Part shown: positions 8,792 to 17,991 of the stretch, one piece after another
How positions within the stretch are numbered: position 1 is the first letter of the stretch
How the letters are laid out: every line of letters begins with the position of its first letter
NCBI GenBank assembly: GCA_040879025.1
Contig: JBBDLF010000039.1
Span: 62,001-126,000, forward strand
DNA length: 64,000 nucleotides
Reading direction: 5' to 3'
Source of the DNA: JBBDLF01 sp040879025
GTDB lineage: Bacteria > Pseudomonadota > Gammaproteobacteria > Pseudomonadales > Pseudohongiellaceae
Program-made: the position numbers and the translations under genes
Notes under the pieces: generated by a model
Databases searched by the model: none
What the model was told of the DNA's origin: nothing
The model's input: the letters and a program-made list of their open reading frames with translations, nothing else

Positions 8792-11359
8792 ATGACCGAA
8801 GAACCCGTTTGCTTGTTTACGATCGTTTCAAAGAACTACCTGCACTATGCCATCAACCTGATGACAAGCGTGGCCGAACATATGCATCAGGCGCGACAGG
8901 TGGTCGTGCTGTGCGACCGTAGCGACGGCCTTGAATCGGAAGAGTTTCCCTTCGAGCTTATCCAGGTGGAAGATCTGGATATCCCTGACCTCGACAGGAT
9001 GTTGATGCAATACACAATTCTTGAACTGAATACCGCGATCAAGCCCTATGTGTTCGGACATTTGTTTGCCAACACGAATGCTGAAAAAATTATCTACTTT
9101 GACCCGGATATCCAGCTGTTTTCAAGCGGCGACCCTCTGCTGGAAACACTGGATAACTCGAACATCGTTTTGACGCCGCATCTCGGCGATTTTCTGGACG
9201 ACGACCGTCACCCGTCGGAAGTGGAGATACTACAGAGCGGCACCTATAACCTGGGTTTTTTAGCCTTGGCGCGATCCGCCTCATCCGACAGCTTGGTGGC
9301 CTGGTGGCAGAAGAAACTACTGCGCCAGTGCATTGTGGATATACCGAACGGACTGTTTACCGACCAGAAATGGATGGATCTGGTGCCAGGGATCTTCGCA
9401 GACAGCTGTATAAAACGGGACCCGGGCTGGAATGTCGCTTACTGGAATCTGAAGCATCGCGTGGTTGAGGAATCGGCGCGGGGTTTTTTGGTCAATGGCA
9501 GTCCCTTGTTCTTTTTCCATTTTTCCGGGCTGGAACTGAACGCCAACTCTATCAGCAAACACCAGGACCGTTTCACGCTGTCCGACCTGTCTCCCGCCTG
9601 CCGCAAACTGTTTTCCATTTATAGCGGCGCTGTAGACGATGCCGGTCGGTCCCGCTTTGCTTCACTTCCTTACGCGTTCGCCACCTTACCCAGCGGCATC
9701 CCGGTTCCTGATCCGGCGCGGCGGTTTCTCCGCGAACATCTTGACTGGAACACCGCTCTGCCTGATTTGCGCAGTGAGGCCGGTGAACGATTGATTCTGG
9801 ATTTATTGAACAAGCCGATGGACAATTCCCGGCCGGTAATTACCAACCTGGCCGGCAGTCTTTACCGGTCCCGACCGGACCTGACCAAAGCGTTCCCCGA
9901 TATCGAAGGGTCTCACCGTCATGCTTTCGTTGACTGGTTTTTGTCAAATGCAAAGCGGCAAGAGGGCATCGATCCGGTTTTTGTCGCGCCTATGGAACCC
10001 GAGGCGGGCGGCAAATCCGGTTCACTCGCGGCGGCAGGCGCGAACACGCCTGGCAGCCATGCCGCCACCAGCGGCATGTATGGCGTGTTATACCGGATTG
10101 CGTGGTCGGTTCGGTTTCTGTTCCGCCCTCTGCTGAGCGAGAAACTGCGCTACCGCCTCAGAATGTTGCTGTTACGCAAGGCTTATCATTCCACGGTTGC
10201 GGCGCAGAACCCGGGGACCGGCCATAAGGCGGCGGCCAAGGGCGTGGGCAAGGGCATCAATGTTATCGGCTACCTCCGCGCGGAAAGCGGTGTCGGCGAG
10301 TCAGCACGTTCCATGTTGCGCGCACTGAACGCGGCCGGCGTTCCCCATGCCGCGGTCAACTATGATGTGGGCAACATCTCGCGTCAGGGAGAGGTGTTTG
10401 ACGAAAATTTACCTACCGGCCTGCACCACGACATCAACCTGTTTCATATCAACGCCGACCAGATTGCCTTGGCTCGTGACTTTTTAGGCGAGGATTTCTT
10501 TAAACAGCGTTACCGCATCGGGTACTGGGCCTGGGAATTGCCCGAGTTTCCTTCAGATTGGATGGACAGCTTTTCCGATCTCGATGAAGTATGGGTGCCA
10601 TCCACGTTCTGTCAGCAGGCGATTGCCAACAAGTCTCCCGTTCCGGTTGTGTGCATCCCGCATACCATCGTGATTCCTGATACGATACGGCCAGACCGGC
10701 CAAGGTTCGGTCTGCGACCCGATACCACCTGCTTTCTGGCAATGGGGGACATGCTGAGCGTACCAGAGCGGAAGAATCCGATGGGTGCGGTTGAGGCCTT
10801 TTTGCGCGCGTTTACCGGGGTGGATAAAGTACAACTGGTTGTCAAATTGTCCAATTGTGAAGCCCGTCCCGAAATCACCGATCGTTTTCATGATTACGCG
10901 CGTCAACACAGCAATATCCACTTTATCGAATCGTATATGGCGCGGGATGATATTTTTGCATTGCTCGATACGATTGACTGCTTTGTTTCGTTGCATCGCT
11001 CCGAAGGGTTCGGTCTCGTCATCGCCGAAGCCATGGCGCGTGGCAAGGTTGTGCTGGCCACTGGTTGGTCCGGCAATATGGATTTTATGAACACCGGCAA
11101 CTCGATGATTGTGGACTACAACCTGGTGGAATTGGACAGGGATTACGGACCGTACCGCCAGGGGCAGATCTGGGCGGAACCTGATCTCGATGACGCGGCC
11201 GGGAAAATGCTGGCTGTGCACGAAAACCCATCCGGTAACAAATTACTGGGAGAACGGGCGCGGTCGAATTGTGCGGAATTATTATCAGGCGAACGTGTCG
11301 GAAAACTGGTCACAAGCCGGTTGGAAGCGATCAACCGTCAACCGATGACGAGGCAATAA
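8792..11359 (+). CDS. Two-domain glycosyltransferase: GT8-like N-terminus, GT4 C-terminus
   Basis: 855 residues. The N-terminal third begins VCLFTIVSKNYLHYAINL and has a DxD-type acidic motif in IIYFDPDIQLF, as in GT-A, GT8-like nucleotide-sugar transferases. A linker of about 100 residues rich in Gly/Ala and basic residues follows (near residues 400-485). From about 485 the protein is a GT-B family 4 transferase, with INVIGYLRAESGVGESARS and the EX7E-type segment HRSEGFGLVIAEAMARGK. The two active sites could add consecutive sugars. It is the third gene of the plus-strand glycan cluster, 46 bases after its neighbour, and meets the minus-strand GT2 gene 17 bases on. The acceptor is unknown. 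Confidence 0.85.
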   Translation: MTEEPVCLFTIVSKNYLHYAINLMTSVAEHMHQARQVVVLCDRSDGLESEEFPFELIQVEDLDIPDLDRMLMQYTILELNTAIKPYVFGHLFANTNAEKIIYFDPDIQLFSSGDPLLETLDNSNIVLTPHLGDFLDDDRHPSEVEILQSGTYNLGFLALARSASSDSLVAWWQKKLLRQCIVDIPNGLFTDQKWMDLVPGIFADSCIKRDPGWNVAYWNLKHRVVEESARGFLVNGSPLFFFHFSGLELNANSISKHQDRFTLSDLSPACRKLFSIYSGAVDDAGRSRFASLPYAFATLPSGIPVPDPARRFLREHLDWNTALPDLRSEAGERLILDLLNKPMDNSRPVITNLAGSLYRSRPDLTKAFPDIEGSHRHAFVDWFLSNAKRQEGIDPVFVAPMEPEAGGKSGSLAAAGANTPGSHAATSGMYGVLYRIAWSVRFLFRPLLSEKLRYRLRMLLLRKAYHSTVAAQNPGTGHKAAAKGVGKGINVIGYLRAESGVGESARSMLRALNAAGVPHAAVNYDVGNISRQGEVFDENLPTGLHHDINLFHINADQIALARDFLGEDFFKQRYRIGYWAWELPEFPSDWMDSFSDLDEVWVPSTFCQQAIANKSPVPVVCIPHTIVIPDTIRPDRPRFGLRPDTTCFLAMGDMLSVPERKNPMGAVEAFLRAFTGVDKVQLVVKLSNCEARPEITDRFHDYARQHSNIHFIESYMARDDIFALLDTIDCFVSLHRSEGFGLVIAEAMARGKVVLATGWSGNMDFMNTGNSMIVDYNLVELDRDYGPYRQGQIWAEPDLDDAAGKMLAVHENPSGNKLLGERARSNCAELLSGERVGKLVTSRLEAINRQPMTRQ

Positions 11360-11376
11360 TGTGTATGCCGAGGTTG

Positions 11377-12297
11377 CTAAAACCTGAACAACCGGTTAAG
11401 AATTTTTTGCAGGGCAGGATGGTGCCGGCTCATTCTTTCCGCCCGGCGACATTGGGTGTTTTGCCACTTGTCCAGGTCTGCGGCGTAACGCTCACGAAAC
11501 GCCCTGGCTTGAACTCCCGCAGCCGCAATGTTATCGGCATTTGACGTGTCGAACAGCCTGCGCAGATTCAGTGGATTGCCCTTCAGGTGTTTTTTTGCTC
11601 CTGACACATTTGCCTCGTGCTGTCTGTAATCCACAAGCGTCCTGTCCAGGTACACTACGCTTCCGAAGGCCAGGGCAACCAGTGAGAGCCACCAGTCATG
11701 CATTACCGCATCACCCGGAACCGGCAATGCCTTGCGGGCGAGCGTCTCGTTAAACACTGTTGTGGATCCGGTCACGGAATTGACCACCAGCGACCTGCGA
11801 AAGGTATTACGGCGCGGAGTCAGCCCATGATAATCAATGAACGATCCGGCGATGGTATTGAGGTTCGCATCGACAACCCGCAAATCACTGTGTACCAGCA
11901 GCGGGAGATCGCCGTCATGATCCGCGCCAAGCAATGCGGCGACCTGAACCTCCAGCTTCTCCCTGTTCCAGATATCATCCTGATCGGATAACGCGATCAA
12001 CGAAGGCTCTGACTTCTCCCCCGGTTTGGTTCCCAGCGCGTATTGCATAAGCAAGGAGAAACTTGCCGCCGCGCCGAGATTGCGATTGTCACTTTCAACG
12101 ATCTCTATTCTGTCGGGAAACTCATTGCTGTATCGCAACATTATCGCGGCGCTGCCGTCAGTTGAACCATCGTCACGCATGACTATCCGCCAGTTTTCGT
12201 ATGTCTGGCTGATAATGGAGTCAAGCTGTTCAGAAAGGAACCTTTCGCCGTTATGGACCGGCAAAAGCACAGTGATATCGGGGCTTATCCTGCTCAT
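11377..12297 (-). CDS. GT2 family glycosyltransferase (rhamnosyltransferase-like)
   Basis: A 306-residue GT-A fold transferase. The N-terminal VLLPVHNGERFLSEQLDSI, the nucleotide-binding MRDDGSTDGS and the SDQDDIW motif (metal-binding region) are the classic signatures of GT2 enzymes annotated as rhamnosyltransferases in O-antigen clusters. The C-terminal segment is basic. Its ATG overlaps the stop of the upstream GT2 gene by one base (TGATG), so the two are coupled. Donor sugar and acceptor cannot be set from sequence. Confidence 0.9.
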   Translation of the reverse strand: MSRISPDITVLLPVHNGERFLSEQLDSIISQTYENWRIVMRDDGSTDGSAAIMLRYSNEFPDRIEIVESDNRNLGAAASFSLLMQYALGTKPGEKSEPSLIALSDQDDIWNREKLEVQVAALLGADHDGDLPLLVHSDLRVVDANLNTIAGSFIDYHGLTPRRNTFRRSLVVNSVTGSTTVFNETLARKALPVPGDAVMHDWWLSLVALAFGSVVYLDRTLVDYRQHEANVSGAKKHLKGNPLNLRRLFDTSNADNIAAAGVQARAFRERYAADLDKWQNTQCRRAERMSRHHPALQKILNRLFRF

Positions 12298-13208
12298 CAG
12301 GATAGCGTTCGTGAGTCGCGGATGCCCGCGGTGATGTTGCGCCAGTACTGGCGCCGTTGCGGAGAAACCAGCAATAGCCAGCCTGCCTTGATACTGAATC
12401 TGACCGCATCACGTATTTTCCAGCCGATCGGTGAGTACGGGGCGCCGTATAAATGAATGCGATTGCGGCTGGAATAATAGGTTCGGGAGGGATTATGTTG
12501 CGCCATCACACCGCGCCTGACCAGAGGATTTTCACTGCGCTCTCCAATGGCATGGTACAGCACCGCCTGATCGGTACCCACCAGTTCATAACCCCGGGAC
12601 TTCGCACGAAAACACCATTCCAGGTCGACATTGTCGATAAAATAGCTCACCTTCATGCCGCCGATTGCCGGCAGGTGCTGCAGGCAAATCAACGATCCCG
12701 AAGTGATCAGAAAATCCGCCTGGAAAAGGGTTCTGCTTCCGGCGAAGGGACGGTTGGATCGCAGCAGAAATCGATTGAACAGTTTGAATGGTGTCTGCCT
12801 CCGTGTCTGGGGATTGATTATTCGCGGCCCGATTACCGCGACGGGTTTAGGGGACAATCGGCCGGCTTCCTCGTAGGCCGCTACCATTCGCTCGGAAAAC
12901 AGGTCGCATAGAGAGCTGTCCTGGTCGAACAGAAAGCCATAGCGGTATTTTTTGTCAACGGCTTCCTTGAGCCCGATATTCAATGCCTGGGCAAGTCCCT
13001 GGTTTTCCGCCAGCCGGATGATATCGACACAACGCTTGTACACACGGATAGACTCGGCGAACTGGCCAATCCGCGTGGAGCCGTTATCAATGATGATAAA
13101 GTCGGTTTCCTTGTTCAGTTGTCCAAGCAACTTCAGCAGGGGCGTCATGTCGGGGTTGAATGTCACGACGATGGCACAGGATTCCAGTTTTTTCCTTTTA
13201 GGTGTCAC
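12297..13208 (-). CDS. GT2 family glycosyltransferase (rhamnosyltransferase-like)
   Basis: About 303 residues from a GTG at 13208 that follows a GAGAGAGG ribosome-binding site. A longer frame reaching 13334 exists, but its first 42 residues (rich in Cys and Trp) look like read-through of the neighbour and are left out. Signatures are AIVVTFNPDMTPLLKLL, the IIIDNGSTR nucleotide-binding segment and FLFDQDSSL. The WCFRAKSRGYEL region is typical of the catalytic GT2 C-terminal part. The start lies 11 bases inside the end of the upstream membrane-protein gene, and the stop is shared with the start of the next GT2 gene. Confidence 0.88.
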   Translation of the reverse strand: MTPKRKKLESCAIVVTFNPDMTPLLKLLGQLNKETDFIIIDNGSTRIGQFAESIRVYKRCVDIIRLAENQGLAQALNIGLKEAVDKKYRYGFLFDQDSSLCDLFSERMVAAYEEAGRLSPKPVAVIGPRIINPQTRRQTPFKLFNRFLLRSNRPFAGSRTLFQADFLITSGSLICLQHLPAIGGMKVSYFIDNVDLEWCFRAKSRGYELVGTDQAVLYHAIGERSENPLVRRGVMAQHNPSRTYYSSRNRIHLYGAPYSPIGWKIRDAVRFSIKAGWLLLVSPQRRQYWRNITAGIRDSRTLS

Positions 13209-13743
13209 CTGGCACCTCTCTCTGGAGTTCACGGGGCACCTCCACAGGGTAAGCCAGGCCTCCCGGCTCCATTTTCCACTGCAGCAAAAAATAGAAAATG
13301 GACAGTACCCCGATACCGAGCCCCGCCACCACACCGGCGTCCACGATGCCGCGCCAGGGCTGCGGCAAAATTCTTACAAGGATAACGAAACAGATTATCA
13401 TCGCCGTCAGGCCCAAAGACAACAGCATGCGCTTGCGGGTGGCGTGAATGTAGCCCATACAAAACAAGGGAGCCAACAGCAGCAACACCGGCCTGGGATT
13501 ACGGAGCAGATAGTCGGCGCGGACCACCACGCGGGGTGCAAAGCTGCGGTGAAAACCTTTATAACCCTCGGCGTAGGACATATAGAGAATACTGATGATC
13601 AACGCAACCCATTCCAGCGTACTCAGCGACAGTTCGCCCAGTTCAACCGCGTAGCGCCCCAGCCGGTAGACTGCGAAGAGCAGAAGTGCCAGTACACCGC
13701 CGACCCCCCAGGCAAATCCGAGACTTTTCACAAAGCTTGTCAC
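13198..13743 (-). CDS. Membrane protein of unknown function, glycan island
   Basis: A 181-residue protein with about five hydrophobic segments. I do not recognise a family. The start is uncertain: a GTG at 13917 gives 239 residues, but the extra 58 are hydrophilic and low in family character. The GTG at 13743 (VTSFVKSLGFAWGVGG) begins just before the first helix and sits about 50 bases downstream of a perfect TATAAT on the minus strand, so it is preferred. It overlaps the GT2 gene by 11 bases and heads the minus-strand group, so a role in glycan transport or anchoring is possible but only inferred. Confidence 0.6.
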   Translation of the reverse strand: MTSFVKSLGFAWGVGGVLALLLFAVYRLGRYAVELGELSLSTLEWVALIISILYMSYAEGYKGFHRSFAPRVVVRADYLLRNPRPVLLLLAPLFCMGYIHATRKRMLLSLGLTAMIICFVILVRILPQPWRGIVDAGVVAGLGIGVLSIFYFLLQWKMEPGGLAYPVEVPRELQREVPGDT

Positions 13744-13791
13744 TTGAGTACGGTAATCTCCATGGGTCGGGGCCGGCTTGACGCTGGCGGT

Positions 13792-13797
13792 ATTATA
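13792..13797 (-). promoter_or_regulatory. Candidate -10 box for the minus-strand GT2 operon
   Basis: TATAAT read on the minus strand, about 50 bases upstream of the preferred GTG at 13743. No good -35 is seen at 17 bases. A start of transcription here would exclude the longer form of the membrane-protein gene. Confidence 0.4.
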
Positions 13798-13956
13798 GCG
13801 ATTACCGGTGCCTGGCAGAAACCGGGCATGCGCGTCGATCGACTCGTCCGGACCGTTACTCCCGTCACAGCGTCGCTTCCACAATCGAATTACGCTATTA
13901 TCAGTGCCGTCAGTCACGCTACAGCCCGCGAATTACAGGCACTCAGGAACCCACCG

Positions 13957-14910
13957 ATGAGTATCAAGCTCGGCATCGTCATGGACCCCATCGAGTCCAT
14001 CAATGTTAAAAAAGACACCAGCCTTGCCCTGCTGATGGCCGCCCAGGAACGGAATTGGGCGATTCACTACATGTTACCGACCGACCTGTATATGGCTGAA
14101 GGTGTCAGCCGCGCAAGCATGCGGCATCTGCGGGTAAGTTACAATGAGGAGCGCTGGTTCGAACTCGGAGAGGGTATCGACCTGCCGCTGTCCGATCTGG
14201 ATCTGATTTTGATGCGCAAGGACCCGCCTTTCGACAACCGCTATATCTATCTGACCTATATGCTCGAGCAGGCGCAACTCAAGAACACCCTGGTGGTGAA
14301 CGATCCCCGCAGCCTGCGCGACTGCAACGAAAAACTGTTTGCCACCCTGTTCCCCCAATGCTGTCCGCCGTTGCTGGTGACCAGCAACGCGGCAAGGCTG
14401 CGCGCGTTTCACAAACAACACGGCGATGTCATCTTCAAACCGCTCGACAGCATGGGCGGTGACAATGTTTTTCGCCTGAGGGCCGATGACCCGAATATAA
14501 GTGTCATTATCGAGTCGATGACAAGTCACGGAAAAATGCCAATCATGGCCCAGAAGTTTATCCCGGAAATCGCCGAGGGGGACAAGCGCATCCTGGTGAT
14601 TGACGGTGAGCCTGTGCCATTCGTGCTGGCGCGGGTGCCGGCCATTGGTGAAACGCGGGGCAATCTGGCCGCGGGTGGAAGCGGCGTTACCCGTCCCCTC
14701 ACGGACCGGGACCGCTGGATCTGCGATCAGGTGGCTCCCGACCTGAAGAAGCGGGGTTTGATCTTCGTGGGTCTGGACGTTATCGGTGACTATCTCACTG
14801 AAATCAACATTACCAGTCCGACCTGTATTCGCGAAATCAATCGCGCTGAAAATCTTGATATCGCCGGCGATCTGATGGATTGCCTGCTTCAGAAGACAGA
14901 GGACAGATGA
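13957..14910 (+). CDS. gshB: Glutathione synthetase
   Basis: A 317-residue ATP-grasp ligase that joins gamma-glutamylcysteine and glycine; the E. coli enzyme has 316 residues. The N-terminus IKLGIVMDPIESINVKKDTS is diagnostic. The KPLDSMGG and FLNINPRD-equivalent regions (ATP-grasp) are present, the latter as TEINITSPTCIREIN. The start is the ATG at 13957; the open frame continues far upstream but that part is only antisense to the membrane-protein gene. It overlaps the TonB-like gene by four bases (ATGA), the pseudomonad gene order. Confidence 0.96.
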   Translation: MSIKLGIVMDPIESINVKKDTSLALLMAAQERNWAIHYMLPTDLYMAEGVSRASMRHLRVSYNEERWFELGEGIDLPLSDLDLILMRKDPPFDNRYIYLTYMLEQAQLKNTLVVNDPRSLRDCNEKLFATLFPQCCPPLLVTSNAARLRAFHKQHGDVIFKPLDSMGGDNVFRLRADDPNISVIIESMTSHGKMPIMAQKFIPEIAEGDKRILVIDGEPVPFVLARVPAIGETRGNLAAGGSGVTRPLTDRDRWICDQVAPDLKKRGLIFVGLDVIGDYLTEINITSPTCIREINRAENLDIAGDLMDCLLQKTEDR

Positions 14911-15785
14911 CAGAAGACAGAGATCTGCGCAATGAACGTTTCGGGTTCATGGTGTTTCTCTCCGGCTGCCTTCACGCCATGCTGATTCTGGGCGTCGGAT
15001 TCAGCTATCTGGAGGAATTGAACAGCGAACCGGCAATGGAAATTACGCTCGCCCAGTACCGTAGCGAACAGGCTCCGGACGAGGCGGATTTTCTCGCCCA
15101 GGAGAACCAGACCGGTAGCGGCTCGCTGGATGAAATGGTCGCGCCCGCCTCACCGTTTCAATCAGATTTTCATGCCCAGGTGATTCAGGAAGTGGCGCCG
15201 TTGCCCAGCACCACTGCTGCCAGTGTCCAGCCGACAGAGCAGGACATTTCGGTTTTGACCACGCAGCTGTCACCGGAGCAGTTGCGCCAACAACTGGACG
15301 AGAACAATCCCAATGAGGAAACCAATCAGGCGGAGCAGACCAACCCTGAGGAACTCAGCATGGCTATTGCGAGCCTGCAGGCTCAGCTGGATCTGCAACG
15401 GCAGGCGTACGCCAAGCGGCCCAGACGCTACACCATTTCATCCGCATCAACCCGGAGGAGCCACGATGCACTGTATCTGGACGCCTGGCGCAAGCGTATC
15501 GAAACCGTAGGCAATCTCAACTATCCGGGACGGGCAAGAGTGGAGCGAATTTTTGGCAGTCTTCGCCTGATGGTCGCTATTTTGCCCAATGGCACGGTCG
15601 ACGAAGTTAAAATTCTGCAATCATCCGGTCATACTATACTGGACCAGGCAGCGATCGAAATCATCAATCTGGCTGCGCCGTTTGATCCGTTTCCGGAAGA
15701 GTTGCGTGGCGAGGTTGATATTCTTGAAGTTATCCGCACCTGGCGCTTTCATGAAGGCAACGCGTTCACCAGTAGCGGCAATTAA
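14907..15785 (+). CDS. TonB-family energy transducer-like protein
   Basis: A 292-residue protein with a short cytoplasmic N-terminus, one transmembrane segment (about residues 14-34), a long acidic and Gln-rich periplasmic linker without the usual Pro-Lys run, and a C-terminal TonB domain from about residue 205 containing GSLRLMVAILPNGTVDEV and IRTWRF. It should span the envelope and deliver proton-motive energy to an outer-membrane receptor, but no exbB, exbD or receptor gene is near. In pseudomonads the gene at this place, tonB3, affects twitching and pili, which fits pilT nearby. Start by ATGA overlap with gshB. Confidence 0.85.
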   Translation: MTEDRDLRNERFGFMVFLSGCLHAMLILGVGFSYLEELNSEPAMEITLAQYRSEQAPDEADFLAQENQTGSGSLDEMVAPASPFQSDFHAQVIQEVAPLPSTTAASVQPTEQDISVLTTQLSPEQLRQQLDENNPNEETNQAEQTNPEELSMAIASLQAQLDLQRQAYAKRPRRYTISSASTRRSHDALYLDAWRKRIETVGNLNYPGRARVERIFGSLRLMVAILPNGTVDEVKILQSSGHTILDQAAIEIINLAAPFDPFPEELRGEVDILEVIRTWRFHEGNAFTSSGN

Positions 15786-15809
15786 TCCGCCCGCGGAGAA
15801 GATTGGAGT

Positions 15810-16382
15810 ATGAGCGAGTCTTTTTCCAGCAATCTGGCGCACCAGTTTCTCATCGCGATGCCGCGATTGATGGATCCCTACTTTGCCGGCACTGTAACCT
15901 ACCTGTGGAAGCACAATGCCGACGGCGCCCTGGGAATTGTCATTAACAAACCGCTGGCGGCCAGTGTGGGCGATATTTTCGATGAGTTGGAGATTGTCTG
16001 CGCCGGCAAGGAGAGTTTTCGCCGGCGACAGGTGCTCGCCGGAGGGCCGGTGGAACGGGATAAAGGATTCATCGTTCACGATTCAGATAAAAGCTGGGAA
16101 TCCTCCATCTGTGTGGTGCCCGGTATCAGCATTTGCACCTCACGGCAGATTCTGCAGGATATTGCCGCGGGCCGCGGGCCTGATAATTTCATGGTGGCGC
16201 TGGGCTGTGCCGGTTGGGATGCCGGGCAACTCGAGCAGGAAATCAGCGATAATGCCTGGCTTACCGCGCCGGTGAGCCCCGAACTGCTGTTTTCTACCGA
16301 TTATCTCAACAAGGCGGCGAAAGCGGCGGCCGCCCTGGGCGTTGATCTGACCCAGTTGTCGCCGGACGCGGGTCACTCATGA
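15810..16382 (+). CDS. yqgE: YqgE/AlgH family protein
   Basis: 190 residues of the YqgE/AlgH (UPF0301) family. The start SLANQFLIAMP-type motif appears here as NLAHQFLIAMPRLMDPYF, and the LGIVINKPL and VLAGGPVERDKGF segments are family hallmarks. A TTGGAG ribosome-binding site precedes the ATG. The gene overlaps ruvX by four bases, the conserved partner order. The biochemical function is not established; in Pseudomonas algH affects alginate expression. Confidence 0.93.
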   Translation: MSESFSSNLAHQFLIAMPRLMDPYFAGTVTYLWKHNADGALGIVINKPLAASVGDIFDELEIVCAGKESFRRRQVLAGGPVERDKGFIVHDSDKSWESSICVVPGISICTSRQILQDIAAGRGPDNFMVALGCAGWDAGQLEQEISDNAWLTAPVSPELLFSTDYLNKAAKAAAALGVDLTQLSPDAGHS

Positions 16383-16873
16383 TGGAGTTTTTCCCCTCTG
16401 ATCCTTCCCGTGAGTATTCCGCACTCGCGTTTGACTTCGGCACCCAGCGAATTGGCGTCGCCTACGGCCAAAGCCTGTCGGGTACTGCCAAAGCCCTCAG
16501 GATTTTACCCGCACGGGACGGTATTCCGGACTGGGACTCGGTTGACTCTCTACTGGACGAATGGAACCCTGATGTACTGGTGGTCGGGCTGCCCTATAAC
16601 ATGGATGACAGCCACAGTGAATTGCAGAAGCGGGCGGAAAAATTCGCGGCGAGGCTCCATGGCCGCTTCCACAAACCCTGCTTCGGAATGGATGAGCGCC
16701 TCTCTTCAGAGGCTGCCCGGGAACAGATTGCCAAGAACGGGGAGGGATTTTCCCGAGACGTCAGAATCGACAGCGTTGCCGCTCAGTTAATCCTGGAATC
16801 CTGGTTCGCGGAACTGCGGCAGAGGAGGCAGGAAGCCCGCGGGGCGGAAGGCGGCAAGCCAGGCCAGCCCTGA
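16379..16873 (+). CDS. ruvX: Putative pre-16S rRNA nuclease / Holliday junction resolvase-like YqgF
   Basis: A 164-residue RNase-H-fold nuclease of the YqgF family, involved in 16S rRNA 5-prime end maturation in E. coli. The first acidic residue lies in AFDFGTQRIGVAYGQ, the second region in VGLPYNMD, and the third in DERLSS followed by RIDSVAAQLILESW. The C-terminal 15 residues are a charged Arg/Gly/Gln-rich tail beyond the usual end. Overlaps yqgE by four bases and ends 39 bases from the facing pilT gene. Confidence 0.93.
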   Translation: MMEFFPSDPSREYSALAFDFGTQRIGVAYGQSLSGTAKALRILPARDGIPDWDSVDSLLDEWNPDVLVVGLPYNMDDSHSELQKRAEKFAARLHGRFHKPCFGMDERLSSEAAREQIAKNGEGFSRDVRIDSVAAQLILESWFAELRQRRQEARGAEGGKPGQP

Positions 16874-16912
16874 ACGGTATCTTGAAGATAATGAACAACC
16901 CGGGGGGACACA

Positions 16913-17947
16913 CTAGAAACTCTCTGGCATCTTCGCCTTGGAACGTGCGGCTTCCCGGGAAATCAACCCTTTCTGCAATAATTCCTTGAGGCACTGATCC
17001 AGCGTTTTCATCCCCGTGGATGCGCCGGTTTGAATCGCCGAATACATCTGAGCCACCTTGTCCTCGCGAATCAGGTTTCTGATAGCCGGGGTGCCGATCA
17101 TGATTTCATGCGCCGCTATGCGACCGCCCCCCGGCTTTTTCAAAAGGGTCTGCGAGACAACCGCCTGCAATGATTCCGAGAGCATCGAACGCACCATGTC
17201 CTTTTCGGCCGCGGGAAATACATCAATAACCCGGTCAATGGTTTTCGCCGCGGAAGTGGTGTGCAGTGTGCCGAATACCAGGTGACCGGTTTCCGCTGCT
17301 GTCAGTGCCAGGCGAATTGTTTCCAGGTCCCTCAGTTCCCCCACCAGGATGATGTCCGGGTCTTCACGCAAAGCCGACCTTAACGCCTCATTGAAGCCAT
17401 GGGTATCGCGGTGAACCTCACGCTGGTTAACCAGGCACTTCTTGCTCTGGTGCACAAATTCAATCGGGTCCTCGATGGTGAGAATGTGTTCGTATTTGGC
17501 GTTGTTGATATAGTCGATCATTGCCGCCAGAGTCGTGCTTTTGCCGGAGCCGGTGGGTCCGGTCACGGCCACCAGCCCCCGTGGCACGTCGGCTATGGTC
17601 TTGAATACTTCGCCCATCCCGAGTTGCTCCATCGAAAGCACCTTGGAGGGGATGGTCCGGAACACGGCGGCAGCGCCCCGGTTCTGGTTGAATGCGTTCA
17701 CCCTGAACCGGGCCAGACTGGGCACTTCGAAGGAAAAGTCGGTTTCCAGAAACTCCTCATAGTCCTTGCGCTGCTTGTCGTTCATGATCTCGTAGACCAG
17801 CGAGTGAACTTCCTTGTGGTCCATTTCAGGCACATTGATTCTGCGGATGTCTCCATCCACACGAATCAGCGGCGGCATACCGGCGGTGATATGCAGATCC
17901 GACGCCCCCTGCTTTACGCTGAAGTTCAATAATTCTGTTATATCCAT
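16913..17947 (-). CDS. pilT: Type IV pilus retraction ATPase PilT
   Basis: A 344-residue secretion-type ATPase, the same length as Pseudomonas PilT, which powers pilus retraction for twitching motility. From the ATG at 17947 the protein reads MDITELLNFSVKQGASDLHI. Walker A GPTGSGKST is at 130-138, Asp-box ILTIEDPIEF follows, and Walker B is in DIILVGELRDLET (198-210). The AIRNLIRE motif at 288-295 is the PilT-specific retraction signature and separates it from PilU and PilB. A longer reading frame upstream lacks similarity. No pilU follows, and yggS starts 112 bases away on the other strand. Confidence 0.97.
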   Translation of the reverse strand: MDITELLNFSVKQGASDLHITAGMPPLIRVDGDIRRINVPEMDHKEVHSLVYEIMNDKQRKDYEEFLETDFSFEVPSLARFRVNAFNQNRGAAAVFRTIPSKVLSMEQLGMGEVFKTIADVPRGLVAVTGPTGSGKSTTLAAMIDYINNAKYEHILTIEDPIEFVHQSKKCLVNQREVHRDTHGFNEALRSALREDPDIILVGELRDLETIRLALTAAETGHLVFGTLHTTSAAKTIDRVIDVFPAAEKDMVRSMLSESLQAVVSQTLLKKPGGGRIAAHEIMIGTPAIRNLIREDKVAQMYSAIQTGASTGMKTLDQCLKELLQKGLISREAARSKAKMPESF

Positions 17948-17991
17948 GGAGATCTCACCTGTCATCCAAGCGCGGGAATTTGATTTGTTAT

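Noticed and set aside
12952..13956. Long plus-strand frame extending gshB upstream by more than 330 codons
   Set aside because: It is antisense to the GT2 and membrane-protein genes, has no protein-like features, and gshB has a normal family start at 13957.
16874..16912. Terminator between convergent ruvX and pilT
   Set aside because: No stem of useful length is present in the 39 bases.
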